Source: Candidatus Woesearchaeota archaeon (lineage in GTDB: Archaea > Nanobdellota > Nanobdellia > SCGC-AAA011-G17 > GW2011-AR17). Taken from it: a stretch of 44,681 bases of DNA. The translations under genes were made by a program, and so were the position numbers. Under the pieces are notes generated by a model, which was not told the origin of the DNA, did no database searches, and saw only the letters and a list, made by a program, of their open reading frames with translations. The stretch spans positions 1 to 44,681 of the forward strand of contig JACRKH010000060.1 in assembly GCA_016235495.1 (NCBI GenBank). Direction: 5' to 3'. Shown piece after piece: positions 15,703 through 22,851 of the stretch; the first letter of the stretch is position 1, and the number at the start of each line of letters is the position of its first letter.

Positions 15703-16399
15703 AAGCACTTTTTACTTTCTTCATCAAATCCTTGCTCACATAGAAATAATCAATGCGCCAGCCAACATTTCTCTTTCGTGCACCCGCACGCTGTGACCAC
15801 CAGGAGTATTGTACTCTCTCAGGATGCATCATTCTAAAACTATCCACCATGCCTTCCTTTTCAAATGTATCTAACCAATCTCTTTCTACCCTCATAAACC
15901 CAGAAATATCCTCATTATCTTTTGGCCGTGCAAGATCAATTTCATTGTGCGCAGTATTCACATCACCACAAACAATGAGATGCTTTGTATGTTTTTTACA
16001 GAATTTTAGAAACTCTTCATAGAACTCCAACTTATACTGCAAACGCTCTTCTCGTGCCTTTCCATTAGGGAAATAAATATTCATAAGAATAAATTGTTTG
16101 AACTCCAAAACAAGAATCCTTCCTTCAGTATCAAACTTTGTATGCCCTCCAAAACCAGACACCACAGACAAGGGTTTTTCTTTAGTATAACAGGCAACAC
16201 CACTGTATCCTTTTTTTTCAGCGGCAGAAAAGTACACATGATAACCATCAACCTTTGTAAGTTTCTCACCCAATTGATCCGGATGTGCCTTTGTTTCTTG
16301 CACGCAAAGAATGTCTGGTTTTTCTTTATGAAAATAATCCAAGAAACCTTTTTTCTCTACAGCACGAATGCCATTCACATTCCATGAAATAATTTTCAT
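15638..16399 (-). CDS. xth: Exodeoxyribonuclease III
   Basis: The 253-residue protein is a complete exonuclease III/APE-type AP endonuclease: MKIISWNVNGIRA at the start, the metal ligand in DILCVQETKA, NIYFPNG, the catalytic CGDVNTAHNEIDL, YSWWSQRAGARKRNVGWRID, and the terminal GSDHCPI. It cleaves DNA 5' to abasic sites and would work with the endonuclease III at 7378-8034. Confidence 0.95.
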   Translation of the reverse strand: MKIISWNVNGIRAVEKKGFLDYFHKEKPDILCVQETKAHPDQLGEKLTKVDGYHVYFSAAEKKGYSGVACYTKEKPLSVVSGFGGHTKFDTEGRILVLEFKQFILMNIYFPNGKAREERLQYKLEFYEEFLKFCKKHTKHLIVCGDVNTAHNEIDLARPKDNEDISGFMRVERDWLDTFEKEGMVDSFRMMHPERVQYSWWSQRAGARKRNVGWRIDYFYVSKDLMKKVKSAFIQDEVQGSDHCPIGISLDLE

Positions 16400-16745
16400 C
16401 TTTTTTAGATAGAACTTTTGCTATATAATCGTTTCTGAAAATCTTTCCGTTTTTTCTAGTAAAAGTTTATGAATGCAACCTAACCCATTCTCTTTGGAGG
16501 GGGCTCTGTAGAAAACTTCAATAAAACCCCATTAGGAGCCTTAAAATTGCTCTACTTCTTATAAATAGGTATTGTTTTATAAAACTAATTTTTATGCAGA
16601 GATATTTTCCCGAGGATGAAAACAATTTTTGAAATTATTAGGAGGTTTGTTTAGTGAGCATATGGCCTAGATCTATCAAATCTGGAACATTTCTACAGAG
16701 CCTCAGTAAGGAAAACCTTAAATAAACAGGAGCTACTAGAAGGTC
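16400..16745. repeat. Intergenic region with a perfect 13-bp inverted repeat
   Basis: These 346 bases lack a standard gene. GGCTCTGTAGAAA (16502-16514) is repeated inverted at 16690-16702 with about 175 bases between them, extendable by a G-T and a G-C pair. Inside the arms are a strong GGAGG (16641-16645), a possible small ORF (16654-16725) and a second GGAGCC. The arms could close a structured RNA or be termini of a short mobile relic; no transposase is present. Confidence 0.45.
16654..16725 (+). CDS. Possible 23-residue micro-ORF
   Basis: A GTG codon eight bases after a strong GGAGG opens 23 codons (start SIWPRSIKSG, end SKENLK) and stops at TAA 16723-16725, 20 bases before the coiled-coil gene. 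The good ribosome-binding site is the only support. It overlaps the right arm of the inverted repeat, so it may instead be leader sequence of the downstream operon. Confidence 0.3.
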   Translation: MSIWPRSIKSGTFLQSLSKENLK

Positions 16746-17318
16746 ATGCCTATTGGATTTGGAAGAAAGAGTGAACCTCAAAAAGATATAACCCTTGAAA
16801 GCTTGAAAGATGTAGAAAAGTTTTTTATTGTTGAAATAAGGGCATTTCAAGAGTTTGAAGGTGACCTCCTCATAGAACTCAGAGAAATAAAAGATCTTGA
16901 GCATAATTTTAGAACTATACTTCTCCAAATGGAATCATTAGAGAAACTTGCCAAAGCAAGGACAGAAATTTTTCAGAACCTCCTTACAGAGATACAAAAA
17001 GACAAGACCAAAGTGAATATTGAATATTGTCAAGAAAGATTTCGTATGATTGAAGCCATCGATAAACAATTAGGCCCAATGCTTGGATCTGTAAATGCTA
17101 AGCTTGATGAACTAACTTTAACTCAAACACATGCACTATATGCTAAAAATAAAGAGAATCATAAAAAAATGCAAAAGATTGATGAAGATGCAAGAAAGCT
17201 TCGTTCCTGGGTATATGCAATTCAGACAAATATGAATTCTTATAAAGAAAGTCTTATGGATATGACCAATCGAGTGCAAAGACTATTCTTTGAAAGGCAA
17301 CGAAGAGAAATGAAATGA
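16746..17318 (+). CDS. Coiled-coil protein of unknown function upstream of a toxin-antitoxin pair
   Basis: The 190-residue protein is almost entirely heptad-like helix after a short N-terminus (PIGFGRKSEPQKD): EVTF-free stretches such as LESLKDVEKFFIVEIRAF and LDELTLTQTHALYAKNK. It has no membrane segment and no catalytic motif. Its TGA overlaps the ATG of the antitoxin gene (ATGA), so the three genes form one translationally coupled unit. It may be a structural or regulatory partner of the toxin pair; that is inference. Confidence 0.6.
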   Translation: MPIGFGRKSEPQKDITLESLKDVEKFFIVEIRAFQEFEGDLLIELREIKDLEHNFRTILLQMESLEKLAKARTEIFQNLLTEIQKDKTKVNIEYCQERFRMIEAIDKQLGPMLGSVNAKLDELTLTQTHALYAKNKENHKKMQKIDEDARKLRSWVYAIQTNMNSYKESLMDMTNRVQRLFFERQRREMK

Positions 17319-17446
17319 CCAAACAAAATATTATGGAAGAAACAGAGCTTACAGAGTACACCAAAAGAGAATTAAAAAGAACCAGAGCAACACCAAAAAG
17401 CAAGTATGTTTCTAATGACGAATTACGAAAAAAGCTTTTACAATAA
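17315..17446 (+). CDS. Short antitoxin with a -1 slippery heptamer near its end
   Basis: This 43-residue ORF is acidic then basic (IMEETELTEYTKRELKRTRA, then KYVSNDELRKKLLQ) and sits just upstream of a RelE-type toxin, the classical antitoxin position. It starts in an ATGA overlap with the coiled-coil gene. Codons CGA-AAA-AAG at 17426-17434 contain A AAA AAG in the correct register for -1 frameshifting; slipping there leads straight into the toxin frame. It stops at TAA 17444-17446. Confidence 0.65.
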   Translation: MTKQNIMEETELTEYTKRELKRTRATPKSKYVSNDELRKKLLQ

Positions 17447-17697
17447 GTTTTACTGCAGAGTGGTCTCCTAAGGCTCAAAAGAATCTTGCTTCCCTAGCAA
17501 AAGATATCCAGCTAAAAATTACAGAGAAAATAAAGTTTATAGAAGAAGACCCATTCAAATATGTAGAACATTTTGAGAAAGAAGGTCTTTACAAACTTAG
17601 ATTTGGGAAGTATAGAACTTTGCTAAGCATAAATTTCAAAGAGAAAATTCTTTTTATTGAGATATTTGATAAAAGAGGAAGAGTCTACAAGAGGTAG
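17443..17697 (+). CDS. RelE/ParE-type toxin without a standard start codon
   Basis: The frame reads SFTAEWSPKAQKNLASL, then KIKFIEEDPFKYVEHF, GLYKLRFGKYRTLLSI and ILFIEIFDKRGRVYKR, a near-textbook RelE/ParE toxin of about 84 residues ending at TAG 17695-17697. In the open frame (from 17419) there is no ATG, GTG or TTG before the domain; only ATT 17422 and ATA 17443 are available, and ATA overlaps the antitoxin's TAA (ATAA). The coordinates given assume ATA. The frame is -1 relative to the antitoxin, directly reachable from the A AAA AAG site at 17428-17434. It could be made as an antitoxin-toxin fusion, by a rare start codon, or be silenced. Confidence 0.7.
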   Translation: MSFTAEWSPKAQKNLASLAKDIQLKITEKIKFIEEDPFKYVEHFEKEGLYKLRFGKYRTLLSINFKEKILFIEIFDKRGRVYKR

Positions 17698-17732
17698 AAA
17701 CCTTTATATTTCCCCAAAAAATCCACATCTGT

Positions 17733-18620
17733 ATGACGCCAAAAGAAGCATACCTGAGAGCAGGAAAAATACACTATGAAGTCTGTGAACGCTCGAAATC
17801 GCTCATCAAGCCAGGAGCATCTCTTTTAGACATTGCCCGCAAGATAGAGTCTTACATTGCAGAACACCCAGAAGCTTCGCTCGCATTCCCAATAAACTTA
17901 CAACTCAACAATGAAGTGCACTATTCTCCAGTTCCCAACGACACAAGAACAATCACAAAAGAAGATATCATCAAAGTGGATGTTGGTGTGCACGTCGAGG
18001 GATACATTGCAGATGGAGCATACACAATCGCACTGAACAAAGACTACCAAGATATGGTAGACTTCACAGAAGAAGTCCTTAGAAAAACTATCACAGGGTT
18101 AAAGCCAGGCATGAAAGTCTCAGAAATAGGAAAACGTCTTGACAAACTCATGGAAGGATCAAAATATAAAATCATTAAAAACCTCATGGGGCACCAGGTT
18201 CAGCAATGGGACTTGCATTCGACAAAATCTGTATTCGTGTATGAAAGCAGCTCGCCAAACACAATGGAGCCAGGCGAAGCATTTGCTATAGAAATTTTTA
18301 TCACAGATGGTGCAGGGCATATCAAATCAAGCCCGACGGGGATGATTTATGCAATGAAAAAGAAACTGCTTCCAGTCAGAGATACAAAAATAAGAAAACT
18401 CTGTCAAATAATTACAGAAAAAAGAAAATCACTTCCATTTACAGAGAGGTATGTCACAGAGCACTTAGGCTACAGCAGAGTAGACTTTCTCAACCTCAAG
18501 CGCTCAAATAATCTCAATGAATATGCACACCTCTTAGAAATTCCAGGCTCAAAAATTGCACAGTTTGAAGATATTATATACATGGACAAAGACAAAGTAA
18601 TTATTACGACCAAACCTTAA
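17733..18620 (+). CDS. map: Type II methionine aminopeptidase
   Basis: The 295-residue archaeal enzyme removes initiator Met. The pita-bread ligands are present: D83 (KVDVGVHV), D94 (IADGAYT), H154 (MGHQVQQWDLH), E187 (AIEIF) and E279 (AQFEDI), with substrate-site H63 (NEVHYSP). The insert between about 188 and 265 with the winged-helix-like segment is the type II hallmark. Its activity would expose Cys2 of the glutaminase domain at 12463. A TATA element (CTTTATAT) lies about 30 bases ahead. Confidence 0.95.
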   Translation: MTPKEAYLRAGKIHYEVCERSKSLIKPGASLLDIARKIESYIAEHPEASLAFPINLQLNNEVHYSPVPNDTRTITKEDIIKVDVGVHVEGYIADGAYTIALNKDYQDMVDFTEEVLRKTITGLKPGMKVSEIGKRLDKLMEGSKYKIIKNLMGHQVQQWDLHSTKSVFVYESSSPNTMEPGEAFAIEIFITDGAGHIKSSPTGMIYAMKKKLLPVRDTKIRKLCQIITEKRKSLPFTERYVTEHLGYSRVDFLNLKRSNNLNEYAHLLEIPGSKIAQFEDIIYMDKDKVIITTKP

Positions 18621-18652
18621 TATTTAAATATCCAGAACATCTTCTTATTCCT

Positions 18653-19048
18653 ATGATTACACGCTTCAAAAGGATAACCATTGTTCGCATTCGTGCGCCA
18701 GCACAGGAGATTACCCCAGAAATTCAATGGTTGTCTGAATCCCTTGGTTTGTTCTCAGAAAGAGATAAGGATCGTTCCTGTTTTCGTTTATTTCTTGCAA
18801 TAGTCCAGGCAAAGAGGCCAGTATCATCGGATGAACTGGCATACAAACTCAATCTCAGCAGAGCAACAGTAATTCATCACTTAACAAAACTTATTGCTTC
18901 TGGCATTGTCGTGATAGAAGACAGCAAATATGCATTGAGAGCAAAGAACCTCGAATCTACTTTAAAGAAAATGAAGCAGGATGTGCTTTCTGCCTATGAA
19001 GAAATGGAAGACATAGCAAAAAAAATAGATAAAGAGTTGCACATTTAA
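18653..19048 (+). CDS. Winged-helix transcriptional regulator
   Basis: The 131-residue protein has a winged helix-turn-helix at about 40-98: FRLFLAIVQAKRPVSSDELA, then NLSRATVIHHLTKLIASGIV and the wing IEDSKYALR. A C-terminal coiled-coil helix follows (ESTLKKMKQDVLSAYEEMED), probably for dimerisation, as in ArsR/TrmB-like archaeal regulators. It starts 32 bases after map; the target genes are unknown. Confidence 0.8.
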   Translation: MITRFKRITIVRIRAPAQEITPEIQWLSESLGLFSERDKDRSCFRLFLAIVQAKRPVSSDELAYKLNLSRATVIHHLTKLIASGIVVIEDSKYALRAKNLESTLKKMKQDVLSAYEEMEDIAKKIDKELHI

Positions 19049-19052
19049 AAAA

Positions 19053-19544
19053 TTAATACAAATGTACGTCGTGCACATTCGTGTAGGAAAACAATTCTTT
19101 CGCACTGAACCACAATGCAACTTCATGTGCAGCATCCTTCGCATCACCTGAAGCATGGATAATATTCTTCACTGGTAATTTTTTCGCATCTGCATAGGCA
19201 TAAGACACATGTGTGTAGTCCCCTCGAATAGTTCCAGGCACTGCTGTTCTTGGTTCCGTTCCGCCAACAATCTTTCGCACCACTTCAATTGCAACAACAC
19301 CTTCCCAAACCATCGCAACAACAGGCCCTTCAACCACATAGTCAAGCAGCATATTCCTTACAGCCTCGCCTCTTCGCACAGTAATATCCTCAGTATAATG
19401 CTTCTTCGCAAAATCCTTATCCACATGCAGCATTTTCATGCCAATCAATTTCAGGCCAGAATTTTCAAACCTTCGAATAACTTCCCCAATCAATGCTCTT
19501 TTCACACCATCAGGTTTTATCATGACAAATGTTCGTTCAATCAT
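19053..19544 (-). CDS. ndk: Nucleoside diphosphate kinase
   Basis: The 163-residue enzyme transfers the gamma phosphate between nucleotides via phosphohistidine. Visible: TFVMIKPDGVKRALIGE, HYTED, GTIRGDY, and the active-site NIIHASGD (H130). It is slightly longer than the usual 150 residues because of loop insertions around 52-60 and 125. It is the last gene of the L7Ae-S28e-L24e-Ndk block, an arrangement conserved in archaea. Confidence 0.95.
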   Translation of the reverse strand: MIERTFVMIKPDGVKRALIGEVIRRFENSGLKLIGMKMLHVDKDFAKKHYTEDITVRRGEAVRNMLLDYVVEGPVVAMVWEGVVAIEVVRKIVGGTEPRTAVPGTIRGDYTHVSYAYADAKKLPVKNIIHASGDAKDAAHEVALWFSAKELFSYTNVHDVHLY

Positions 19545-19568
19545 TTTTCCTCCATAAAAATAAAAAAA

Positions 19569-19754
19569 TTATTTCTTGCTCTTATCCTTTCCAGCAGAAG
19601 TAACCCACTTCATATTTTGTGGCTTTCGCTTCAAAAACAAAGTATGTTTCTCACACTTTCGAGAACAAAAATGGGTAATCTTCCCAGTCTTGTACACAAA
19701 GATAAGACCAGTGCCAGGCATCAATTCATTTCCGCAAAAACCGCATTTTGCCAT
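19569..19754 (-). CDS. rpl24e: Ribosomal protein L24e
   Basis: The 61-residue zinc-ribbon protein opens AKCGFCGNELMPGTG and carries the second cysteine pair in HFCSRKCEKH, giving the C4 zinc site of L24e; FVYKTGKITHFCS is characteristic. It is a large-subunit protein, here abutting the S28e gene (stop of S28e at 19755) in the L7Ae block. Confidence 0.93.
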   Translation of the reverse strand: MAKCGFCGNELMPGTGLIFVYKTGKITHFCSRKCEKHTLFLKRKPQNMKWVTSAGKDKSKK

Positions 19755-20051
19755 TTATCGTTTCCCCTTATTGAGCCTTCTTGCCTCAATTTCTGTTTCT
19801 CTCAGCATAAGAATATCTTTCAAACGCACAGGGCCTTTTACATTCCTGCTTAGAATCTTGTTTGCATCTCTGCCCTCAAGAATCTTGCATCGCACTTGGA
19901 TGATTTCCCCTCGTGTGCCAGTTCTTCCCATGATTTCTTCAACACGAGCAGGAACAGCTTCGCTAAAAATAGTTTTCCCAGCAGTTTTTACCTCTGCTTT
20001 TTGTTCCTCTCCCTTTTGAGGAGCCTTTTCTTCTTTTTTAGCTGCTGCCAT
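19755..20051 (-). CDS. rps28e: Ribosomal protein S28e
   Basis: The core (about residues 33-98) is S28e: AVPARVEEIMGRTGTRGEI, IQVRCKILEGRDANKILSRN, and the terminal LRETEIEARRL. The N-terminus has an unusual lysine/glutamate-rich extension of about 30 residues (AAAKKEEKAPQKGEEQ), longer than the typical protein of about 70 residues. I choose ATG 20051, which overlaps the L7Ae stop by 14 bases; another in-frame ATG is seven codons upstream. Confidence 0.92.
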   Translation of the reverse strand: MAAAKKEEKAPQKGEEQKAEVKTAGKTIFSEAVPARVEEIMGRTGTRGEIIQVRCKILEGRDANKILSRNVKGPVRLKDILMLRETEIEARRLNKGKR

Positions 20052-20388
20052 TTTCGACCTGGAGACTGTCACTTATCTGCTTAATAATATTCTTTGCTTC
20101 GCCTTCTTGTATAATTGCAATGGAGCTCGTTCCAATACCCATTCCAGCTGCTGTTCCCAATTCTATTTTACTAGGAACATTGACAAGAGGAACCTTCTTC
20201 TCTTTACAGAGCGGGCCAAGATGCATGATAATCTCAGCAGGATTCGTATCCTTTGCAACAACAACAAGCTTGGCAATGCCTTTTTCAATAGCTTTAGTAG
20301 TTTCGTTTGTACCTTTTCGTAGTTTCCCAGAAGTCTTTGCTAACTCAACGGCTTCATAGGCTTTCTCGACCAATTGTTTTTCATCCAT
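20038..20388 (-). CDS. rpl7ae: Ribosomal protein L7Ae
   Basis: The 116-residue kink-turn RNA-binding protein shows GKLRKGTNETTKAIEKG, LVVVAKDTNPAEIIMHLGPL, CKEKKVPLVNVPSK and LGTAAGMG. In archaea it serves the ribosome, box C/D and H/ACA RNPs and RNase P. It leads the L7Ae-S28e-L24e-Ndk operon; a TATA element (TTTATAAA, about 20439-20446) lies some 50 bases upstream. Confidence 0.95.
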   Translation of the reverse strand: MDEKQLVEKAYEAVELAKTSGKLRKGTNETTKAIEKGIAKLVVVAKDTNPAEIIMHLGPLCKEKKVPLVNVPSKIELGTAAGMGIGTSSIAIIQEGEAKNIIKQISDSLQVENGSS

Positions 20389-20623
20389 GTATAAACCTCC
20401 AAACCTGTCATCGGTTTCAAGAAAGGATAAAAAAGAGGCTGTTTATAAAGGTTTCTGTGCATGCCAAGACATTTCGGATAGTGCTCATTTTTTTGTAAAA
20501 ATATATAGGCAAAAAGCCTTGAATTCTACCATTTTAGCCCATTCGAGAAGGTACATAAAAGTATTGGGATTAAGTATATATACTACGATATAATAACTAC
20601 ATAAATCCAAGGTTTGGGAAAAA

Positions 20624-20932
20624 ATGAAAGTAGAATACTATTTCGAAAATCCCTTATGTCATTATAAAACTCTTGAGAGGGTATTATCTAGACAATTTTT
20701 TATTATTGAACCTGTAGGGCCTGGTTGTACTTCGGGTTGTCCACTTTGTTTTGCAAAAAGAAGTAATAGTGATAAAATACTCGTTTCAAATACAACTTTT
20801 CCTGATTTAGAAGATAAGATGTTTATTAATGAAACAACTGAATCAACAATTCCTGGAATGGAAGAAGAAGTTAGCACTTTTTACAAAAGACTGCCATTCC
20901 TATTGTTGAAAAGGAGGATAGAGAACTCTTGA
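20624..20932 (+). pseudogene. Truncated radical-SAM-like protein (cluster motif only)
   Basis: The 102-residue frame contains GPGCTSGCPLCFAK, a C-x3-C-x2-C that is the radical SAM 4Fe-4S signature, but only about 60 residues follow, far too few for the TIM barrel. The next frame starts with TTG in a TTGA overlap and continues with cysteines. I read this as an internally deleted or decayed radical SAM gene at the head of a phosphatase cassette like that at 27448-30066; two genuinely small Fe-S proteins are the alternative. Confidence 0.45.
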
Positions 20933-21171
20933 AATATTTTGATTTTAGATTATTCTTTGGCGAATATTATTTAAGGAAGGATGTTAGAAATGAAATGTTG
21001 AGTTGGGTGGTAGATGGTGGAAGAGATAAGGGGGTCGATGTCGGACTTTGTTTGGAATGTAATAGTTGTCATGAAATTTCTTCACAAGTAAGAACAAATA
21101 TTCTTTGTGAAGGGATATCACGAAATGTTATTAAAATTGTTCAAGAATTGAGGGGGCTAAAAAGAAAATGA
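20929..21171 (+). pseudogene. C-terminal remnant or companion of the truncated radical-SAM gene
   Basis: The 80-residue frame (TTG start overlapping the preceding TGA) includes FGEYYLRKDVRNEMLSW, then GLCLECNSCHEISSQ, a C-x2-C-x2-C cluster, and a C-terminal helix. Its stop overlaps the ATG of the phosphatase gene (ATGA). The cysteine cluster could belong to the auxiliary Fe-S (SPASM-like) end of the same ancestral radical SAM enzyme. No independent family is recognised. Confidence 0.4.
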
Positions 21172-21764
21172 AACTTATTTTGGTAAGGCACGGTCAGAGT
21201 GAACATAATGTAAAAGGAATAATGCAGGGTCATATATCCAGCAAACTCACCGAACAAGGAAAAAAACAAGCACAAGATGCAGCAGATATTTTGAAAAATG
21301 AAAGGATTGATGAAATTTATGCCAGCGATCTTGGACGAGTAATTGAAACAGCAAATATAATTAACACATACCATCAAAATAAGATTAAATTTACACCAGT
21401 CCTGAGAGAGAGATCTATGGGAAAATTTGAAGGGCAACCTGCGGAAATTTTAGAAAATGCTGTTAAAGAGAGTGGTGAAGCGTATCATCTCTTTAGGCCG
21501 GATGGAGGAGAATCCTGTTTAGATACGAGAAATAAAATGATTATTTTTTTGAATGAGATGATTGTAAAACATGCCCATCAAACAATTTTATTAGTCACTT
21601 CAGGAGGAAATATCTTAGAGCTGTTATTATACTTATTAAAAGCTCCCAGAGAAGATTATAAGAAATATAATCCTCCAAATTGTGGTGTTAGCATCATAAA
21701 CTGTAGTAAAAGCAATAATTGTAAGTTGTTAATGCTTAATTCAAAAAAGATTGAGAACGAGTAA
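21168..21764 (+). CDS. Histidine-phosphatase-family protein lacking the second catalytic His
   Basis: The 198-residue protein matches the phosphoglycerate mutase-like family: LILVRHGQSEHN (R7-H8 phosphoacceptor), ASDLGRVIETA (second Arg), RERSMGKFEGQ, and FRPDGGES. The second catalytic histidine normally sits in a V-S-H-G-G strand end; here the segment reads LLVTSGGNILELL, so that His is replaced by Ser. The enzyme may be impaired or repurposed. It is coupled to the radical SAM remnant and paralogous in layout to the intact phosphatase at 27448-28014. Confidence 0.8.
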   Translation: MKLILVRHGQSEHNVKGIMQGHISSKLTEQGKKQAQDAADILKNERIDEIYASDLGRVIETANIINTYHQNKIKFTPVLRERSMGKFEGQPAEILENAVKESGEAYHLFRPDGGESCLDTRNKMIIFLNEMIVKHAHQTILLVTSGGNILELLLYLLKAPREDYKKYNPPNCGVSIINCSKSNNCKLLMLNSKKIENE

Positions 21765-21767
21765 AAC

Positions 21768-21875
21768 ATGGAAATGCCACAAAGATTTGAAGATTTAGAA
21801 GCATCGTATCCTCATTTTTCCAAGCTAGAGCTTCATTTTTTTAATTTAAAATATTGTGGCATAACTAACTTATAA
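21768..21875 (+). CDS. Possible 35-residue peptide gene after the phosphatase
   Basis: An ATG three bases after the phosphatase stop opens 35 codons with aromatic-rich content (SYPHFSKLELHFF, then YCGITNL) and one Cys. Position and size would suit a precursor peptide of the cassette, but there is no good Shine-Dalgarno and the cassette looks decayed, so this is tentative. Confidence 0.3.
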   Translation: MEMPQRFEDLEASYPHFSKLELHFFNLKYCGITNL

Positions 21876-21948
21876 ATATTTTTATTACTTATTAGAAATA
21901 AATAGTTAATAAAAAGATTTATATCTTAAGAAAGAAAAAAGAAGAAAC

Positions 21949-22590
21949 ATGAAATTAATCTTTGGAGGGGGAGGATCTGGAGAGCAAAGCCTAGCTACAG
22001 ATAAGGTCTTTCTCAGCTTACTAAAAGAAAATGCAAAAATTCTGTATATTCCTATAGCACTAAGACACAAATATAGCCCTGAAGAATGTTTAAAATGGTT
22101 CAATGGTCAGTACCCTACACTCAAGACACAGACTACATTAGCAGATAACCTTAATGAAATAAACTCCTTAAATGATTTTGAGGGAATATATATTGGTGGA
22201 GGCAACACTTTTTCTCTCTTACAAGAAATTAGAGAAGCTAATTTTGATAAAAAGTTAATAGCATTTGCAAAAAAAGGAGGAATAATTTATGGAGGAAGTG
22301 CAGGAGCAATAATCCTTGCTGAGACTATTTTATCCAGCACAGATAAAAACATAAGCTCTCTTAATAATTTCGAAGCTTTGAGATTACTTAAAAATATTGC
22401 AATATGGCCACATTACAAAAAAGAACAAGATCAGAAAATTTATGAGTTTACTAAACAACACAAAGTATCAATATTAAGCATCTCTGAAGAAGGAGGCCTC
22501 TATTTTGATGGAAATATCCTTAAGATATTAGGAGATAATGTCTGCCTTTTTTTCAGTGAACAAAAAATAGAATTAAACCCTTCTCTCTAA
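21949..22590 (+). CDS. Peptidase S51 family protein (PepE-like)
   Basis: The 213-residue protein has the class-I-glutamine-amidotransferase-like fold of peptidase E: LIFGGGGSG, ILYIPIA, GIYIGGGNTFSLL, and the nucleophile elbow IYGGSAGAI with Ser117, plus IAIWPHYK carrying the His. S51 enzymes include Asp-X dipeptidase and cyanophycinase. Substrate specificity is undecided. It lies 74 bases after the small peptide ORF, with its own TATA (TTTATAT near 21919-21925). Confidence 0.88.
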   Translation: MKLIFGGGGSGEQSLATDKVFLSLLKENAKILYIPIALRHKYSPEECLKWFNGQYPTLKTQTTLADNLNEINSLNDFEGIYIGGGNTFSLLQEIREANFDKKLIAFAKKGGIIYGGSAGAIILAETILSSTDKNISSLNNFEALRLLKNIAIWPHYKKEQDQKIYEFTKQHKVSILSISEEGGLYFDGNILKILGDNVCLFFSEQKIELNPSL

Positions 22591-22595
22591 AACCT

Positions 22596-22838
22596 TTATT
22601 CTATAAACTCTGATTTGACATACTTATGCAAAATGGGTGGAACCTTTACTTTACCATCCCTAGTTTGATAGGTTTCAAGCAGTGCTACCATAAGCCTTGG
22701 CGTAGCAAGACCAGAACAATTAATAGTATTAACATAAGCTGTTCCATCATCAGTTCGATACCTTATATTTGCACGTCTTGCTTGAAAATCAGTACAATTA
22801 CTCCCAGAGGAAACTTCAGAAAATCTTCTTGTCTACCC
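22596..22838 (-). pseudogene. serS: 3' relic of seryl-tRNA synthetase
   Basis: On the minus strand, right after the VIT1-type gene, the frame with no start codon (preceded by TAG) reads SEVSSGSNCTDFQARRANIRY on two short joined segments, then NTINCSGLATPRLMVALLE and VPPILHKYV, ending TAA at 22596. This is the motif 3 region and C-terminus of class II SerRS (EVSS-S-N-DFQARR and L-N-GSGLA-R). About 80 of some 430 residues remain. It is a fragment left after deletion or replacement, so a complete serS must be elsewhere. Confidence 0.85.
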
Positions 22839-22851
22839 CTCTGTCCGCAAA

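Noticed and set aside
16502-16702. Insertion sequence
   Set aside because: Inverted arms exist but there is no transposase and no target duplication that I can see.
19209-19853. Long plus-strand frame opposite ndk and rpl24e
   Set aside because: It is antisense to well-recognised genes and its composition (H, S, N and F rich) is typical of a shadow frame.
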